DNA from: Strongylocentrotus purpuratus
Lineage: Eukaryota > Echinodermata > Echinoidea > Camarodonta > Strongylocentrotidae
Length of the DNA stretch: 64,000 nt
Assembly (NCBI RefSeq): GCF_000002235.5
Contig: NW_022145613.1
Span: forward strand, 8,053,929 to 8,117,928
Reading direction: 5' to 3'
The position numbers were made by a program, and so were the translations under genes. Each line of letters begins with the position of its first letter. The stretch's first letter is position 1. The notes below the pieces were generated by a model. It searched no databases and had not been told where the DNA came from. It saw nothing but the letters and a program-made list of their open reading frames with translations. This document shows, piece after piece, positions 33,201-45,660 of this stretch.

Positions 33201-36200
33201 GTTTTAACCTACAAGCAAAAAGTTTATTCCACAGACTGATGTGATTCTGAGTAATGTTACATTATATACTAGTATAGGTCATAAAAACAAGAATTTAAGC
33301 AATCATCAACAACAACAAATCCATAATACAAATATGATTGGAATAATTATGCTTTTTCTCTTTCATTACAACTGCACCCAAAAATGCACTATTCTGAGTA
33401 TAAATCTTAACATATTTTGTTCAAATAAATCAAATAAGTCTGCCATAGAATACTTTGCAGACATCAGTTCTGTGAATAGTTGCAAAATGACATCAAACAT
33501 TAGTTAAAACTAAGTATACCATGGTTTAAGTAAAGCATTTGATTTCCTTCATGGAGTGATATTAGCTATAGGTTAGCAATAACCTGGTAAACCTGAATTT
33601 CGCTCAATAACGTATGAACACAAGATGTAAAGTTCAATATCAATTTCCATACCATCACAAGTGTTCACTACATGCCTTTACAAATTATATGAAGACTGCA
33701 CAATTTATGAATAGTTAACTCCTAATATGCAGCCATAGAGTTGCCAATTTTCATCAAGGCATGAGCAAGGATTTCTGTAATATAATTATCATTCATTAAC
33801 ATCCATCCATGATGATTAGCTTCTTCTGATTAGTAGTAACCATACAAGAAATACAAAGTTACAGGCCATAAGGTAATCTTGAGTTCTGAAAATGGCAGAA
33901 AATGATATATCAGAGAATCAAAGAAACTGTTATTGATATCTGCCAGACATTTTGGTAAAAATATGTAATGGCTGAGTAAGAGAGAAAAAAATACAACAAA
34001 TCAAGCTAATTGTCTTGACCAATGTGAACAGCATATATTCTCTTTTTGTGCAAATGTGGGCTGTGCATATCAATAAATGTGACTTCCAGCAAGTTTTGAT
34101 CTTTTCCTCTAATTTTTTTTTTCCTTTCCATTTCTGTTTACATTTTGCTACACTATAATCAACCCATCCAGGCAATTAAGAATAAGATGAGCCACTTTTT
34201 TCTCAAAATGCAATTCCAATACCACTAATGTTACTCAAGATTAAATATTAAAAGTGGAACAAGTCTTGTGCTAATCTAAACTTCATTAGAAAGAAAAAAA
34301 CAGACTGTCATAACTCCACTTTATGATAGCATAACCTTTATGTTATACATGTACTACATTCCTATTACACATGATGTGTGCATTTACATGTATGCAGTAC
34401 ATGTGTCAAAGTTGTGCAAATTCCCACCTAGTTATGACACAATTCTAATCTGTCTTCATATGACATAATCCTAGCAAAAATCAGCCTGTACAAGTTGATA
34501 CAATGTCTTGTTAATCATCTTTTCAAATCGAAAAAGAAAAACTGATTGCACTGAATATAAAAAATAATATACAAAATATACAAAAAAACAGTAATGAACA
34601 TCGTAGTCATAAACTCCTCTTCTACATGATAGTTTCAATATCTTTTGACTTTTGCTTCTGTACATTTTAGCCCGCATGTACAAGCAGATAATACACAAAA
34701 CTGAGACATCATGGTTAACAAATTACTGTGCATCCATGCATAAACTGACTGCTACATTTCTCTTTTTCAATTCACTTCATAAACATGTCTTTTAATGGCA
34801 TCTCCATATCGGAAAACATCCTGACAAATTTAATGTTTTTTGTTAAATCATGACAGAATGATTGAATTTACTTTTTAACTTTCTCTTGACATGTAAGCTC
34901 AGCTTTGTGATCCCTATTCATGAAAAATAAATCACTCCTATTCTAGACTTTGTAAACGCTAAGAAACAATAAAGACCAACGAGACCATTTGTTTCAGTCT
35001 AAGAGAAAAAGTAATGACTTTTGATGCAGAAAAAAGTTTGGTATTGCCCAAGTTAACATTTTTCAACTCTCTTAATTTACAAAGTGTTTCTTACAAACTA
35101 TTTTCTCTTCATAGTTTCTAAATGTGGGTGTGTTATAAGATTACAAATTGCAAAAATGTAAAGTGAAGTACACTAAACCAAAACAACAACAAAACTGTGG
35201 GGTAAACCATGACAGCTCACCAAGGCATATGTGATCAAGCCTTTAGTTGTCTAGATATAACATTGATACATGGACCCTTACTGAGGGAGATACAAATGGT
35301 TCGGTACAAACACTTTGAGTATATACATGTACATGAAAGAGAGTAGAGTCTCGATTCTGAACAGTAAAGCATTCACACTATTATTTCATATAGACAGTAG
35401 AAGATGATGAAATGCACTGCAACAATTGATATTCTACAGTGTTTAACATGAACATGTACTCGTAGAATAGCATGGAATTATATTCGAAAGATGCAAAATA
35501 TAAAACATTTGTATAAAAAATAAACTTAGCATCAGGGTTTTACCTATTCTTGGCAAGAACAACTTACGAAAAGAAGGCAAAAATTGCAAATTATTTACAA
35601 AATATGGTTGAATTATGGAAAAGTTGGTTCACAAACAACTTTGATCTCAATGCTTCACACTTTGCAAAAGACCCCCCCCCCCCCCCTCCCCCTGGTACCT
35701 ACACAATGAGCATGTCTTCAAATTTGGAGTAACTACCGGTAGTAATCCTTAGAAGAAAAAATTGGAATGCATAATTTCGCATCTACATGTATTAGTATAT
35801 TTTTGGGCCGAGCTCGTTATCTATGTTGTGCCTCCCAAATAATAAGGCAGGATGAACCAAAAGAGAACCTCTGCGACAAAACACAGCACATTGTTGTAAG
35901 GTCTACAGCTTCCATTGCTATCCTCTTCCTCTCTTTCACTCTTTATATTTTCATCAGAAGAAAAAATTGATATGCCATTCAAAATTAGTTTCATTCTGAG
36001 ATAGTTAACTTGTAAGGGAATTTTTTTTTCTTCTTCATACAGGGCCATCATTCAATCCAATACTCATGTCAGACTATGTACTCATTTTTCAGCTTATATA
36101 GAATACTTTGCCAGCTTCTGGATTTGGTTGAAGCTTCTGGCTTAGTATTTCAAGTTTAAGACGACTTCCTACCAAGTTTAAGCCAAATACAATTTCATCC

Positions 36201-37563
36201 TGAGCTGTGCATAGTTATATTAGCGTGGATTTAACGTAACATGTTCGTTTCGCATTATTTTGGATTGGTTTTGTGACATCTCAATGGCCATCAGTAAGTA
36301 TTTTGGCTTTAAGTTGGCTCGCCTGTATTAAGATAGAGTACTTAAATGTGATCTGAATAAGTCTTGAGTCATTTTACTTATACGATTCTAGTAATTAATT
36401 GAATACTGGCCGTTTCTTAACTTTTCACCCTCAAATGTACAGAACAGTCCAAAGCCTCCTGTGCCATCAGATATTTTGGCATTAGCTGCTGATTTTCATA
36501 CTGAATTGTATACTTGTACATGCTGGTGCGCTACATCAAATCTCATCTGGTTCATCCAAGCTTAAAATTTAGACGAATATCACAACTTACATAAAACACA
36601 TTGCAGGTCTACACAAATTTATGTACGTTTGGACAGAGGTTAAATTTAGAGAGGGCTTACTTAGCCAACTCTTCTATGCATGCATCATTTGAGTATTAAA
36701 CATGATATGAGTTTCCTTCTTCACACAATCAAACCCTTGAGTTTCTGTTTGGCATACTACAGAAGTGTAGAGTGTGTATTCTCTTAAGAAATATAAGCTC
36801 TCTGGTTTGGATAACCAGATGCACAGAAAAAACTGATCAAAATAAAAATATCAAGACACCATATTGATAACATTAAATCCAAACATGTGCATATCAATAA
36901 TTTCATATCATACAGCAACACACAAATGTGGAAAATGTACCATTATAATGTCCTTTTTTCACTGCACATTAATTCAACATGTGTTCCAGTTTAATAATGA
37001 GCTCTACAAAAGTCTAAATGGTAACTGTTTTGTTACAAAACGAAAGTTTCAGACAATTCTGTTGGTCTGCCCAAGAAAAAATGCAAACATGTATTTGCCA
37101 AGATCTCTAGATATCTCAACTTAAATCTTTCACTTTAATTTTCCTGTTTTTGTATCAGGACTCACATAGACCTTGATAGATGGGACTATAATCATTGTTC
37201 CTGATTTCTATAGAGAAAAAATCCTCTATAAACAGAAATTCTGATATATCACCTGCAAGTGTACCTTGGAATAAGAATCAAGTTATTGATGATCAACAGC
37301 TGTAGGAACTTCAAGCAGATCTCCTTCATTACACACTAGACTGAAAGATCATTTCCTATCAGCATCAACAATCTTGAACGTCCACACTTGCCATACATGA
37401 CTAACTTTCAGAGGGTATCCCTCAATGGTAGGAAATAAAATAAAATAAATCACCTAAGAAAACTGTGATGCCAAAATAAAAGGATATGTTGAATTTCACA
37501 CACCAAATGCAGTGCAAAATCTTACAAGGTGACACTACAATAAAGAGTTCAGATACATTGCAT
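33201..37563 (-). other. Probable 3' UTR and flank of the ZNF800-like gene
   Basis: AT-rich DNA following the minus-strand stop, with few mobile elements. On the minus strand AATAAA occurs at 33228-33223, among other places, as a candidate poly(A) signal. One poly-C run lies at about 35672-35686. The UTR limit is not determined. Confidence 0.35.
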
Positions 37564-40308
37564 TCACTTCTTGGTCTTCATACTACCAATCAGGTTACCC
37601 ATCTGATTCATGTCAGAGATTCGATCAGCATGCTTCATTTTAAGATGCTGCTTGAACCAGGTGTAGTTCCGCGACAAATACCCACAGTACTTGCACTTGA
37701 AGCTACTGTAGCCAAGATGCCTTGCAACATGGCGCTTCAGGGAACACATGCTTTCAAAGCGCTTCCTACACTTCAAGCACTTCAAGAGATTGGTGTTGAT
37801 GAGAGACTTGATGGCACGGTGTTTCTTGGAGGTGTCTGCCGGGTTCTTTGTCGCAGTCGAATGTGGCATGTCTGTCTCGTTGCGCAGGAGATGAATGCGG
37901 ACATGTCGCTGCAAGGAGCTGAGGTACTGATACCGCTTGTTGCAATTGAGGCATCGCACCAACCGCTTGTCCATCAACAGTTCCAGAGTGTTCTTATCTT
38001 CCTCGTCCATCTCGCCTTTGCTTCCTTTTGACTTTTCAGCGGATGTTTTGGTCAGGTCTCGTTTGACCTGCTGAGTCTTCTCAGCACTCGCCTTCTCTCC
38101 TTGGGTCTTCTCTGCTTGATTACGAGGAGACACACTTTGGTGGTTCAACCTGGCTTGTCTGATAGGCATATCCCTGCTTGGAGTGGGTTCGGGGCTCTTG
38201 CGGGCTCCATTGCTACTCGGAGGGGTCAACAGGATATCCTTGGCTGCAGTACTGTTGACTACGGACTGTTTTGAGGGAGTCTTTGGGACAACTTTGTTCT
38301 CTTTGTTTGATTGAGATTTCACAGATCTTCCTCCATTTTTGACAGACTCTTTATTACTTGCTACCTTTTGTTTTTCATTTTCAACATCCTCCTCCTCCTC
38401 CTCCTCTTCCCCTTCTTCATCCTCTTCTTCCTCCTCCTCCTCCTCCTCCCCATCTTCATCTTCATCTACTTCTTCTTCCTCATCCTCTTCCTCTTCCTCA
38501 TTGTCTTCATCATTTTCCTCATCTTCGATTTCATCTTGGCCTTCCATTCCTAATGCAATATCTTCCATTTCTACATCATTGCCATTGAGATCTGATGTGT
38601 CCTCAATCTCCAATATCTTTGGTGTCATAACATTATCACATTTGCCTTTCACAGCAGTCATTTTAGAGTCATTCAAGTCTTTAGATTTTTTAGGACTGGG
38701 GCCAACAACTTCATCATTGTTGGAACCATTTCCATTCTGAACAAGGTTCACCCAAATTCCAATCTTCATATTCCGGATTGCTTCAGAGATCTGATGGATA
38801 GTGCGGAATTGCCTTCCATGTTTTCCCATCATGTGCCTCCTCATCTGAGTGTAGTCATTATTTTCGTAAGGACAGAGCATGCACCGGTATCGATTGAATC
38901 CAAAGTGATTGCAGCAATGCTGTTGCAGCCTCCTCATGGTTGATAGCTGCTTCTGACAGCGTCGGCACTTCAGCTTCTTCTCATCCATGATCTGCATGAC
39001 CTTGTTTCTAGCAATCTCCTCTCGCGAAGGCGTCTGTGGCACGCTGCCGCGATTGAGATCAGAGCTGAGCTGCTCACGACGGTGGATCTCCTTGTGGCGG
39101 AGCACATTGCGTCGATTGGCAAAGGTCTTGAAGCAAACATCACAGGTTGGCAAAGAGCTACCCTCACCTTGTTTCATGGCCTCCTTCTCACGACCCTCAT
39201 GCAGGATCTTCTGCTGTTCCACTTTTCTACTGAGGAGTTCATCAACCCTTGTAGTTGGCAGATGGTGCATTGTTAGCATATGCCTACGTAGGTTGTACAC
39301 CGACACTGAGCTGTAACGACAAAGAGAGCACTTGAATATTGGTCTCTTGTGGATCCTCATGTGCCAAGCTAATGCTGTCCAGTTCTTGCATTTCTTCTTA
39401 CAAATCTGGCACTCGGTTGGTTGGCACGCTACAGTACCCGGTAGATTCTTTTCTTTTGGCTCTTGCAGTGGGTTACCCGGATGTACAGCCAGTCCTATAA
39501 CCTTCTTGGGAGTTCCACTTTTCCTACCTCCGTCGGAATCCTTCCCAACAGGAGCCTTTGGCTCTTCAGAACTATCCTCTTCTTCAAACAGTTCTCTCCT
39601 AGTACAGGCTGTGCCACCAAAGCCCTTCACAAGACTATGAAGAGTTTCCCGTTTTTCGACCCGGCTTATTTTGGCGTTCTTTGTTGCCTGACGAATGGCT
39701 ATCTCACCAACTATCTTTGCAGTGTCGTCTCCCTCTCCCTTTGGAGCAAATACACTCATTTTCTCCAGCTCATCATGATGGATGATGTGATCAGACCTTA
39801 CCACCTGTTGTTCAATGGCTTCAGTGGTACTTGGGATAGGTCGAAGTATCAGGTAAGCATTGGCATTGCCGACCTCAGAGGACTGATCATTGATGACCGT
39901 TGTCACCAAGTTCCTCTTCGGCACTCCCCTCTCGTTTACAGGTGAGCCAGTAGGCGGTTGGGGTTCGACCTGCGGGGCTGCTGCATCTTCGTTGGGGAAG
40001 AGATCCCTCATGTTCAGACCCAGGGTCTTTGTGGCACAGTGTTGGTCTATTCCAGAGAGCAACTTACAGTAGGATCTCTTGTGCTCGATGAAGTTGACGA
40101 GACCACGGAAGAGGCCTTTGCATACCCTGCACTCATAGATGATATCTGCCTCCTGGAGTAGGATCTGCTTGAGGCTTGGTGTGGCATTTCGGAAGAGATC
40201 CAGGACTTGTTGAAGACCCCTCCTGGAAGTGTGCATTGGAGGTAGAAGCTGGCTACTGTCCAGGCCAATCTCTTTGGATCCTGGTGGCTCTACCGTCTTG
40301 CTAGCCAT
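37564..40308 (-). CDS. ZNF800-like C2H2/C2HC zinc-finger protein, single coding exon
   Basis: 914 codons on one exon, ATG at 40308. Residues 31-81 (GLQQVLDLFRNATPSLKQIL, then CRVCKGLFRGLVNFIEHKRSYC, a C2HC finger with C60, C63, H76, C81) match the conserved start of ZNF800. Eight C2H2 fingers follow with first Cys near 300, 327, 389, 448, 476, 786, 844 and 872. These form clusters of five and three either side of a linker with an Asp/Glu tract (about 590-643) and a Ser/Lys/Pro-rich stretch. Several fingers end with the long His-X4-His spacing (MLTMH, MMGKH, LKMKH) and lack TGEKP linkers, unlike KRAB-type arrays. A nuclear, DNA-binding transcription-regulator role is inferred from the fingers. 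In vertebrates ZNF800 has been tied to endocrine-lineage control, which cannot be read here. A splice acceptor (TTCCTTCTGCAG) lies one base before the ATG, so a 5' UTR exon lies upstream. Confidence in the gene is higher than in the name. Confidence 0.88.
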   Translation of the reverse strand: MASKTVEPPGSKEIGLDSSQLLPPMHTSRRGLQQVLDLFRNATPSLKQILLQEADIIYECRVCKGLFRGLVNFIEHKRSYCKLLSGIDQHCATKTLGLNMRDLFPNEDAAAPQVEPQPPTGSPVNERGVPKRNLVTTVINDQSSEVGNANAYLILRPIPSTTEAIEQQVVRSDHIIHHDELEKMSVFAPKGEGDDTAKIVGEIAIRQATKNAKISRVEKRETLHSLVKGFGGTACTRRELFEEEDSSEEPKAPVGKDSDGGRKSGTPKKVIGLAVHPGNPLQEPKEKNLPGTVACQPTECQICKKKCKNWTALAWHMRIHKRPIFKCSLCRYSSVSVYNLRRHMLTMHHLPTTRVDELLSRKVEQQKILHEGREKEAMKQGEGSSLPTCDVCFKTFANRRNVLRHKEIHRREQLSSDLNRGSVPQTPSREEIARNKVMQIMDEKKLKCRRCQKQLSTMRRLQQHCCNHFGFNRYRCMLCPYENNDYTQMRRHMMGKHGRQFRTIHQISEAIRNMKIGIWVNLVQNGNGSNNDEVVGPSPKKSKDLNDSKMTAVKGKCDNVMTPKILEIEDTSDLNGNDVEMEDIALGMEGQDEIEDEENDEDNEEEEEDEEEEVDEDEDGEEEEEEEEEDEEGEEEEEEEDVENEKQKVASNKESVKNGGRSVKSQSNKENKVVPKTPSKQSVVNSTAAKDILLTPPSSNGARKSPEPTPSRDMPIRQARLNHQSVSPRNQAEKTQGEKASAEKTQQVKRDLTKTSAEKSKGSKGEMDEEDKNTLELLMDKRLVRCLNCNKRYQYLSSLQRHVRIHLLRNETDMPHSTATKNPADTSKKHRAIKSLINTNLLKCLKCRKRFESMCSLKRHVARHLGYSSFKCKYCGYLSRNYTWFKQHLKMKHADRISDMNQMGNLIGSMKTKK
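38385..38535 (-). repeat. GAA/GAG/GAT microsatellite coding for the acidic tract
   Basis: Read on the minus strand it is a triplet array giving about 55 mostly Glu/Asp residues. Antisense open frames over this region (38311-38740) are shadows of it. Confidence 0.85.
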
Positions 40309-40810
40309 TCTGCAGAAGGAAATAATTATAAATAAAAAAAATGAATATACATGTTTATATCACTTATCTTCATGAAATAATTCTTATCATTATTCTGCAA
40401 GGGAGCTTTGCTTTTGTCTTTAAATTTGACTTCCCTTATTACAATACATACATTTGACATGATGAATGTATAAACACAAGTTAGGTTAATACATATGTAT
40501 CTTAAATCTATCAGAATAGTAATTCTATGCATAACATAAATAACCTCCATTCATTCAAGAAAAGAAAAATCCATGCCTTTTTTCCATGCAGATTTTTTTC
40601 ATGTGAAGAAAAAGAGGAGCTATTGTTTTATGATATGACACAAAGAACTAGATTATTTATTGTTTGCCCAAAGCTTGTAGAAATCCAACACACGTCAGAG
40701 ATTGCACAAGTTCAATGCACAAGAGAATGATCATGATTATCTGCTATATTAAACATTAAATGTGTGTGGTCACAATTCAGTGGATTCAGCCCTTTCATGT
40801 TCATGTGAAT

Positions 40811-40843
40811 GTTGCTTTTTACATGAGTCATGTAAAAAGCAAC
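40811..40843. repeat. 33-bp perfect palindrome centred on an AP-1 motif
   Basis: Arms GTTGCTTTTTACATGA and its complement are separated by one base. The centre reads ATGAGTCAT, containing the AP-1 consensus TGAGTCA. Confidence 0.9.
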
Positions 40844-41532
40844 CATGAGCAGATGCCATGTGTAACAATCCATGTGCAGGCATGTATTGTATTGCACAAT
40901 GTAAAGAAAATGTGTCTACGGTCACGCATCATGGCTTTGTTGTCCCCTTATTAAAGGTTACCATTAAAACCATTTTTTCTAATAAAACTCGAGTGACTGA
41001 ATGGTGAATAAATCTATCAGGAAAGATAGTAATATGCAACATATGGGGGGCTCTCAGAGATTATATAAAGAACATGTATGGGATCTAAAGATACATGTAT
41101 GTACCTTAACTGATAAAAATAACATTAGGTGCATGATTTCTCACAAAATGGTCTTTGAACATGTTTTTTTTAAGGTTTTCCCCACAAGTGCTTTTATGAA
41201 ACATTTTCATAAAACAAAGACATGGAGGAATATCTCCCTATCATATCTCTTTACAAATTTCATCTGAAACTTTTTGAAATGCTCTTCAAAGTAATTTAGC
41301 TTATCAACTTTGTAAAGTCTAATGAAATTTATGGATGGACACATTACAAAGCGCTACAGTATGGCTATAGAAATCGATATTAACGAGCTGCAGCAGCTGT
41401 CTGGCACCTTGATGATGATCTTGACTTTAGACCTTATATTTTTTTCTTCTAAATTAACAAGGCCTGTAACCGTCAACTTTACACGGGCGGTTTTGTTTAA
41501 CCGTTATTTTAATTTATGTGAATTCTCAAGTT

Positions 41533-41827
41533 GTCGTCTGGCTGGCAGAAGGGCGTTAGCTCAAATTTCAGGTAAAAAATGAAGCGCTAAGCAGAAGGGC
41601 ATTGGCACTGAATCGCCTCAAACTTTTATAAAACTGACTTATTTCTGAGAATTTTTTTTTTGGCAGTGTTCTACTATAACATTTCTATTACTCTATTAAG
41701 ATTTAAACCAATTTTCGGGACGGAAAGCAGTTTAAATATAAAACAAATTTTTAAATGCGAATAATTCAAAAAGTATTTTTAGAGTCGCTCGCGCGCTAAC
41801 GGTAACGCCTTCTGCCAGCTGGGCGAC
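41533..41827. mobile_element. MITE with GTCG..GGCTGGCAGAAGG ends
   Basis: Left GTCGTCTGGCTGGCAGAAGG, right GCCTTCTGCCAGCTGGGCGAC. Inverted ends of about 28 bp with a few mismatches, about 295 bp long. No coding content. Confidence 0.6.
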
Positions 41828-42179
41828 GAAGCATTCAGGCAATTCAAATAAGTCATATCATGTAATCATGTTCATGAACAGAGGCTTAAAACCAAACTCC
41901 AAAAACACGTACACACACACACACACACACTCATAAAAGATCTGTCATGATTTTAAAACAATAGGAAAATGAACATCGGCGTCTCCAGACTCGAGACACG
42001 AAAACAATCATTATTGGCGGAGATCTGAAAACAATAATTATTGGCGAGACATCGTAGCTGATACTAAGAATCATCAGAAGAATTATTTACTATTATTTGT
42101 ACCAACATTGATAACTTTCATAAAATATGAACAAATAACAAAAATATATTTATTAATTCTCATATTAAGCTGTGAAAAC

Positions 42180-42810
42180 ATAATCCAAGTCTACTGACCT
42201 AAAACGACCTTTGACCTTGACTTTGTGACCTGGAATTTGTGTCATATGATGGACAGTTTCATGGATGGAATGAATATTTTCAAAAATATGATAAGAATTC
42301 AAAATCTTAACCTTTGGTTAAGTTTTGATGTATATGCCACAAGATAGGCTAAGTTTGTTGACCTGAATTGACCTTTGACCTTGACTTAGTGACCCGAAAT
42401 TCTACTCACATGATTTGGGATACTTGATAACCCTTTAGGCCAAGATTTATAGAATAAGAACTTATTCTTTCAAAATGATATTAAAAAATTCAAAACTTAA
42501 CCTCAGGTTAAGTTTTTGATGATGATGCCACAACATACTCTAAGTTTGTAGACCTGAAATGACCTTTGACCTTAACATTGTGACCTGAAATTCTGCTCAC
42601 ATGATTGAGGTAGCTTGATACCTTGTTAGGCCAAGTTTCATTGAATAGAAATTTTTACTTTCAAAATTATATTAAAAATTCTAAACTTAACCTTAGGTTA
42701 AGTTTTTGATGTTGACGCCGCCGCCGCCGCCACCGGAAAAGCGGGGCCTACACTGTACAGTATGTCTCGCTTTCGCTATATATATGCAGGCAGGCGAGAC
42801 AAAAAACTGT
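42180..42810. repeat. Tandem repeat with reverse-oriented DR1 motifs
   Basis: Three units of about 165-190 bp, each with TGACCTTTGACCT or a one-base variant (about 42205, 42369, 42560) and AACCTTAGGTTAAGTTTTTGATG-like ends. It finishes in a GCC-rich stretch (42717-42735) and GTCTCGCTTTCGC...GGCGAGAC. The layout (half-site array plus GC-rich hairpin end) parallels the repeat at 6505, although the sequence differs. Confidence 0.6.
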
Positions 42811-44330
42811 TAAACAAAAATCGAAAATTAATCGGGGATAATAAACTGATTGGCGTTAGTGCACCCATCCAAATAATTAAAACTACTAAGGACAAAACGG
42901 AAATAAAAATAAATAAAAACACTAACAAACTGTATCTAAAAATGAAATTGGGAAAATGAATCCGCATCAATGCGCTGATCGGTGCCGATGCAAATATATA
43001 GAAATTATTAAGAGTAACAAACTGCACTAAAATAACGGTTAAACTGGCAAGAAATCTTTAACAGTTTTGATGAATGCGGTCAATTAAACATTTTGACTCG
43101 GGCTTAAAATTTATATTGTGTAGAAGATGCAGAATTTGGAAATTGCCAGAGGTACATGTGTGTATTGAACAGGCGATCGCACAGCCCTACCACGACCATG
43201 TATGTAGCGGCAGCGTAACTGGCAATACGTGGTAAATCTGTACAAAAAAGCGAATACAAATTTGCTGCTAGATCATGCAATTCGCAAACTCTCAAGTCAC
43301 GGCACATGGTAAATCAAGCCAAATTTGGCACCTAAAAAAAAAAAAAAAAAAAAAAAAATGTTTATTTGAATTTTTAAAAATCAGAATATTCTGATTAAAT
43401 CGGAACAGTTGGCAGGTAAGCTTTAACACTGCAAAAATTTGGTGAAACTTTATTGGGCATTAAAAAAAAAAAATCCAGAAGTGGGTTTTTTAATTTTAAC
43501 TTTTTGTTGCATTTCAGAAACACTGGAATGTGAGAAAAGCTGACCATTTTTGCAGCCAATGACATACAGTTTACAAATCGCACAACAAAATAGACTTACA
43601 CATGACACATGTGGCGGCCACATTGGACAGAAATTTTAAATATTCTGAAACTTAGCATGGAATCACTTCCTCCTTCTTTTCCTTGAAAAACTCAAAGGCA
43701 AAATTAGATTCCAGAAAGCTTAGTTTGAATCAATTCATTCAACATAAGAATAGACTTTCAAGTGAGAAGGTGACTTAGGTGTTTTTTTTACTTATTTGAA
43801 TAAAAGTGATCAACAGCAGCAGGTTTTTAAGGAAAACATTGTTTGATGGAACGAACAGGGAAATTTAATTAAATGAATGATCATTTTCAATAAAGGTCTA
43901 CTGATACATGGTGAGAAGTGTAAAATCACAAGGAATATCCATAGCTAGTAGGTGAGCGATTATTTGTTAAAGTGCTAGTGGTAAAAATATTTATAAAAGT
44001 TACAGGTTTTTCAAAAATAAAACTACAACATCGCATGTTCAAAACCTGTTATGTCTAATGTCCCAGACTACACGTACATGTATACAACAATGATTAAAAC
44101 AAGATACAAAGCAGGGGAGAAATGGTGGAAAAATATAGGAAAACTTTGCAAAAATCATATCAGCACCAAAATTAGCATTACCTCACACTCCCAAAAACCT
44201 TCAATTACCTTCAATTTATAAAAAATAAAACCACAAAATCTTACAGAAAAAGAAAAAAAGTGAATTGTCACTTAAAAATACATTGACCCTTTCCTGAAAT
44301 ATTTCTGAGGAACGCACAGTGACACAAGTA

Positions 44331-44709
44331 TCTAAAGTGTTGGGAGCCCTAAATTCACCAAAAATTTGATGGGGAAAATTTCACTTAAAATGTATCAAAA
44401 TGTGAAAGAGGATGTCATTTACAGACACAATTCTGCAAAGATTCCCCCCCCCCCCCAAAAAAAAAAATAAAAAAAATAAATAAATTAAAAAGGTGTTTGA
44501 AGACAAATATTGATAAGAAGAATACATAATTTGGGTTTCTGTTGTACGCAGAAAACCTAAATTTTTAATTTGTTCATCAATACTCGACTTCAAACACATT
44601 TGTTTTGAATTTCTTGCAAAAATGTGTCTTAAATGACATCCTCTTTCACATCATGACACAATTTAAGTGAAATTTGCCATCAAAATGTTGGGGCTCCCAA
44701 CACTTTAGA
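44331..44709. mobile_element. Foldback element with arms of about 100 bp
   Basis: Starts TCTAAAGTGTTGGGAGCCC and ends with the complement GGGGCTCCCAACACTTTAGA. The arms also share TTTCACTTAAA and GTGAAAGAGGATGTCATTTA in inverted order. A poly-C/poly-A stretch lies at 44444-44468. No coding sequence. Confidence 0.75.
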
Positions 44710-45543
44710 AGGGCTTGAATTCCATTTTATCTGGGTCAGCTGGAAAAAGGCACTTGATAAAAGTAATCAGGTTTTTCGGGATTGCCAATTTGCTTTTTAT
44801 TATATCATGATCATTACATAAAATATCAACCTTCAGCAACAGGAAGAGCTATAATGTCTGGTTCATCTGGGAGTGGGAATCAATGAAAGTTCATTGCTGA
44901 CTGCACCCGCCTGCATCCATTCTGCAACTTACCAGTACCAAGTAAGACTAAAACTAAGAGTAAGAGTCTTGGAGAACCATACTAAACAGTCTACCAAACA
45001 TCACCCCTACATGTAAACTCAGTATGTGATGAACAATAACAAAACAAATACCAGACACCAAATTCACTCATTTGAGCAATAGTCGGCAAATGAGGCAGGA
45101 GCCTGGAGATTACAGTCAGCTCGTACAACACACGCCCATGCACCACAGCCGGTTTATGACTTGAGGCACACACGCAAAATGGACGCTGTGCTCACTCATT
45201 AGAACTGCACGCATTGTTTGCCCGTGTGGAAAAAGTCGGCGGAAGCACTCGGCAGACGAAAGAAAATGGCTAAATATCACTCAAAGCGAGCAACCAGGGT
45301 AACAGAAGACCGACCAAAGCCGGGACAAACATCCTTAAGAAAACATACTGGTGTTGATGAATTAGCAATCGTCGAGCTCGTATGCAAATTTAGCTGCAAC
45401 ATCTGTCATGTTCGCCATCGTTTTGACAACATTCGACACACTAATTTCGATACGTGCCATGACGCAGTGCGTCAATAGCCAGCCGCCTCGAAACGAGTCG
45501 ACAACACGATAAAAAACATAGAAAAAATCCTCACATAACTCAC

Positions 45544-45660
45544 CTTCAATAATCAATACTCCCACCAGTAGTAGCTATCGAAAATTCTGCTTCTTCTCAT
45601 GCGAAAATTTTGTCGAAATTGTTGTAAGTAACTGAATTATAGAACGGAAATCTGGTATCG
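45544..45660 (-). promoter_or_regulatory. Candidate 5' non-coding exon and promoter edge of the ZNF800-like gene
   Basis: The donor GAAG|GTGAGT ends at 45544. Upstream on this strand the DNA becomes richer in CpG (45640-46080), as expected at a promoter. The exon start is not visible, and there is no coding sequence in it. Confidence 0.3.

Larger units (their letters stand above)
40309..45543 (-). other. Probable first intron of the ZNF800-like gene
   Basis: Bounded by the acceptor at 40310-40311 and a consensus minus-strand donor, GAAG|GTGAGT, with the GT at 45543-45542. It holds a 33-bp palindrome, a MITE, (AC)n at 41911-41930, a DR1-bearing repeat, poly-A of about 25 at 43334 and a large foldback. 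The donor/acceptor pairing is an inference. Confidence 0.4.

Noticed and set aside
38311-38740. Plus-strand open frames opposite the zinc-finger gene
   Set aside because: They are antisense to the GAA/GAG array of the acidic tract, giving poly-Ser/Leu/Pro. Shadows of a real exon.
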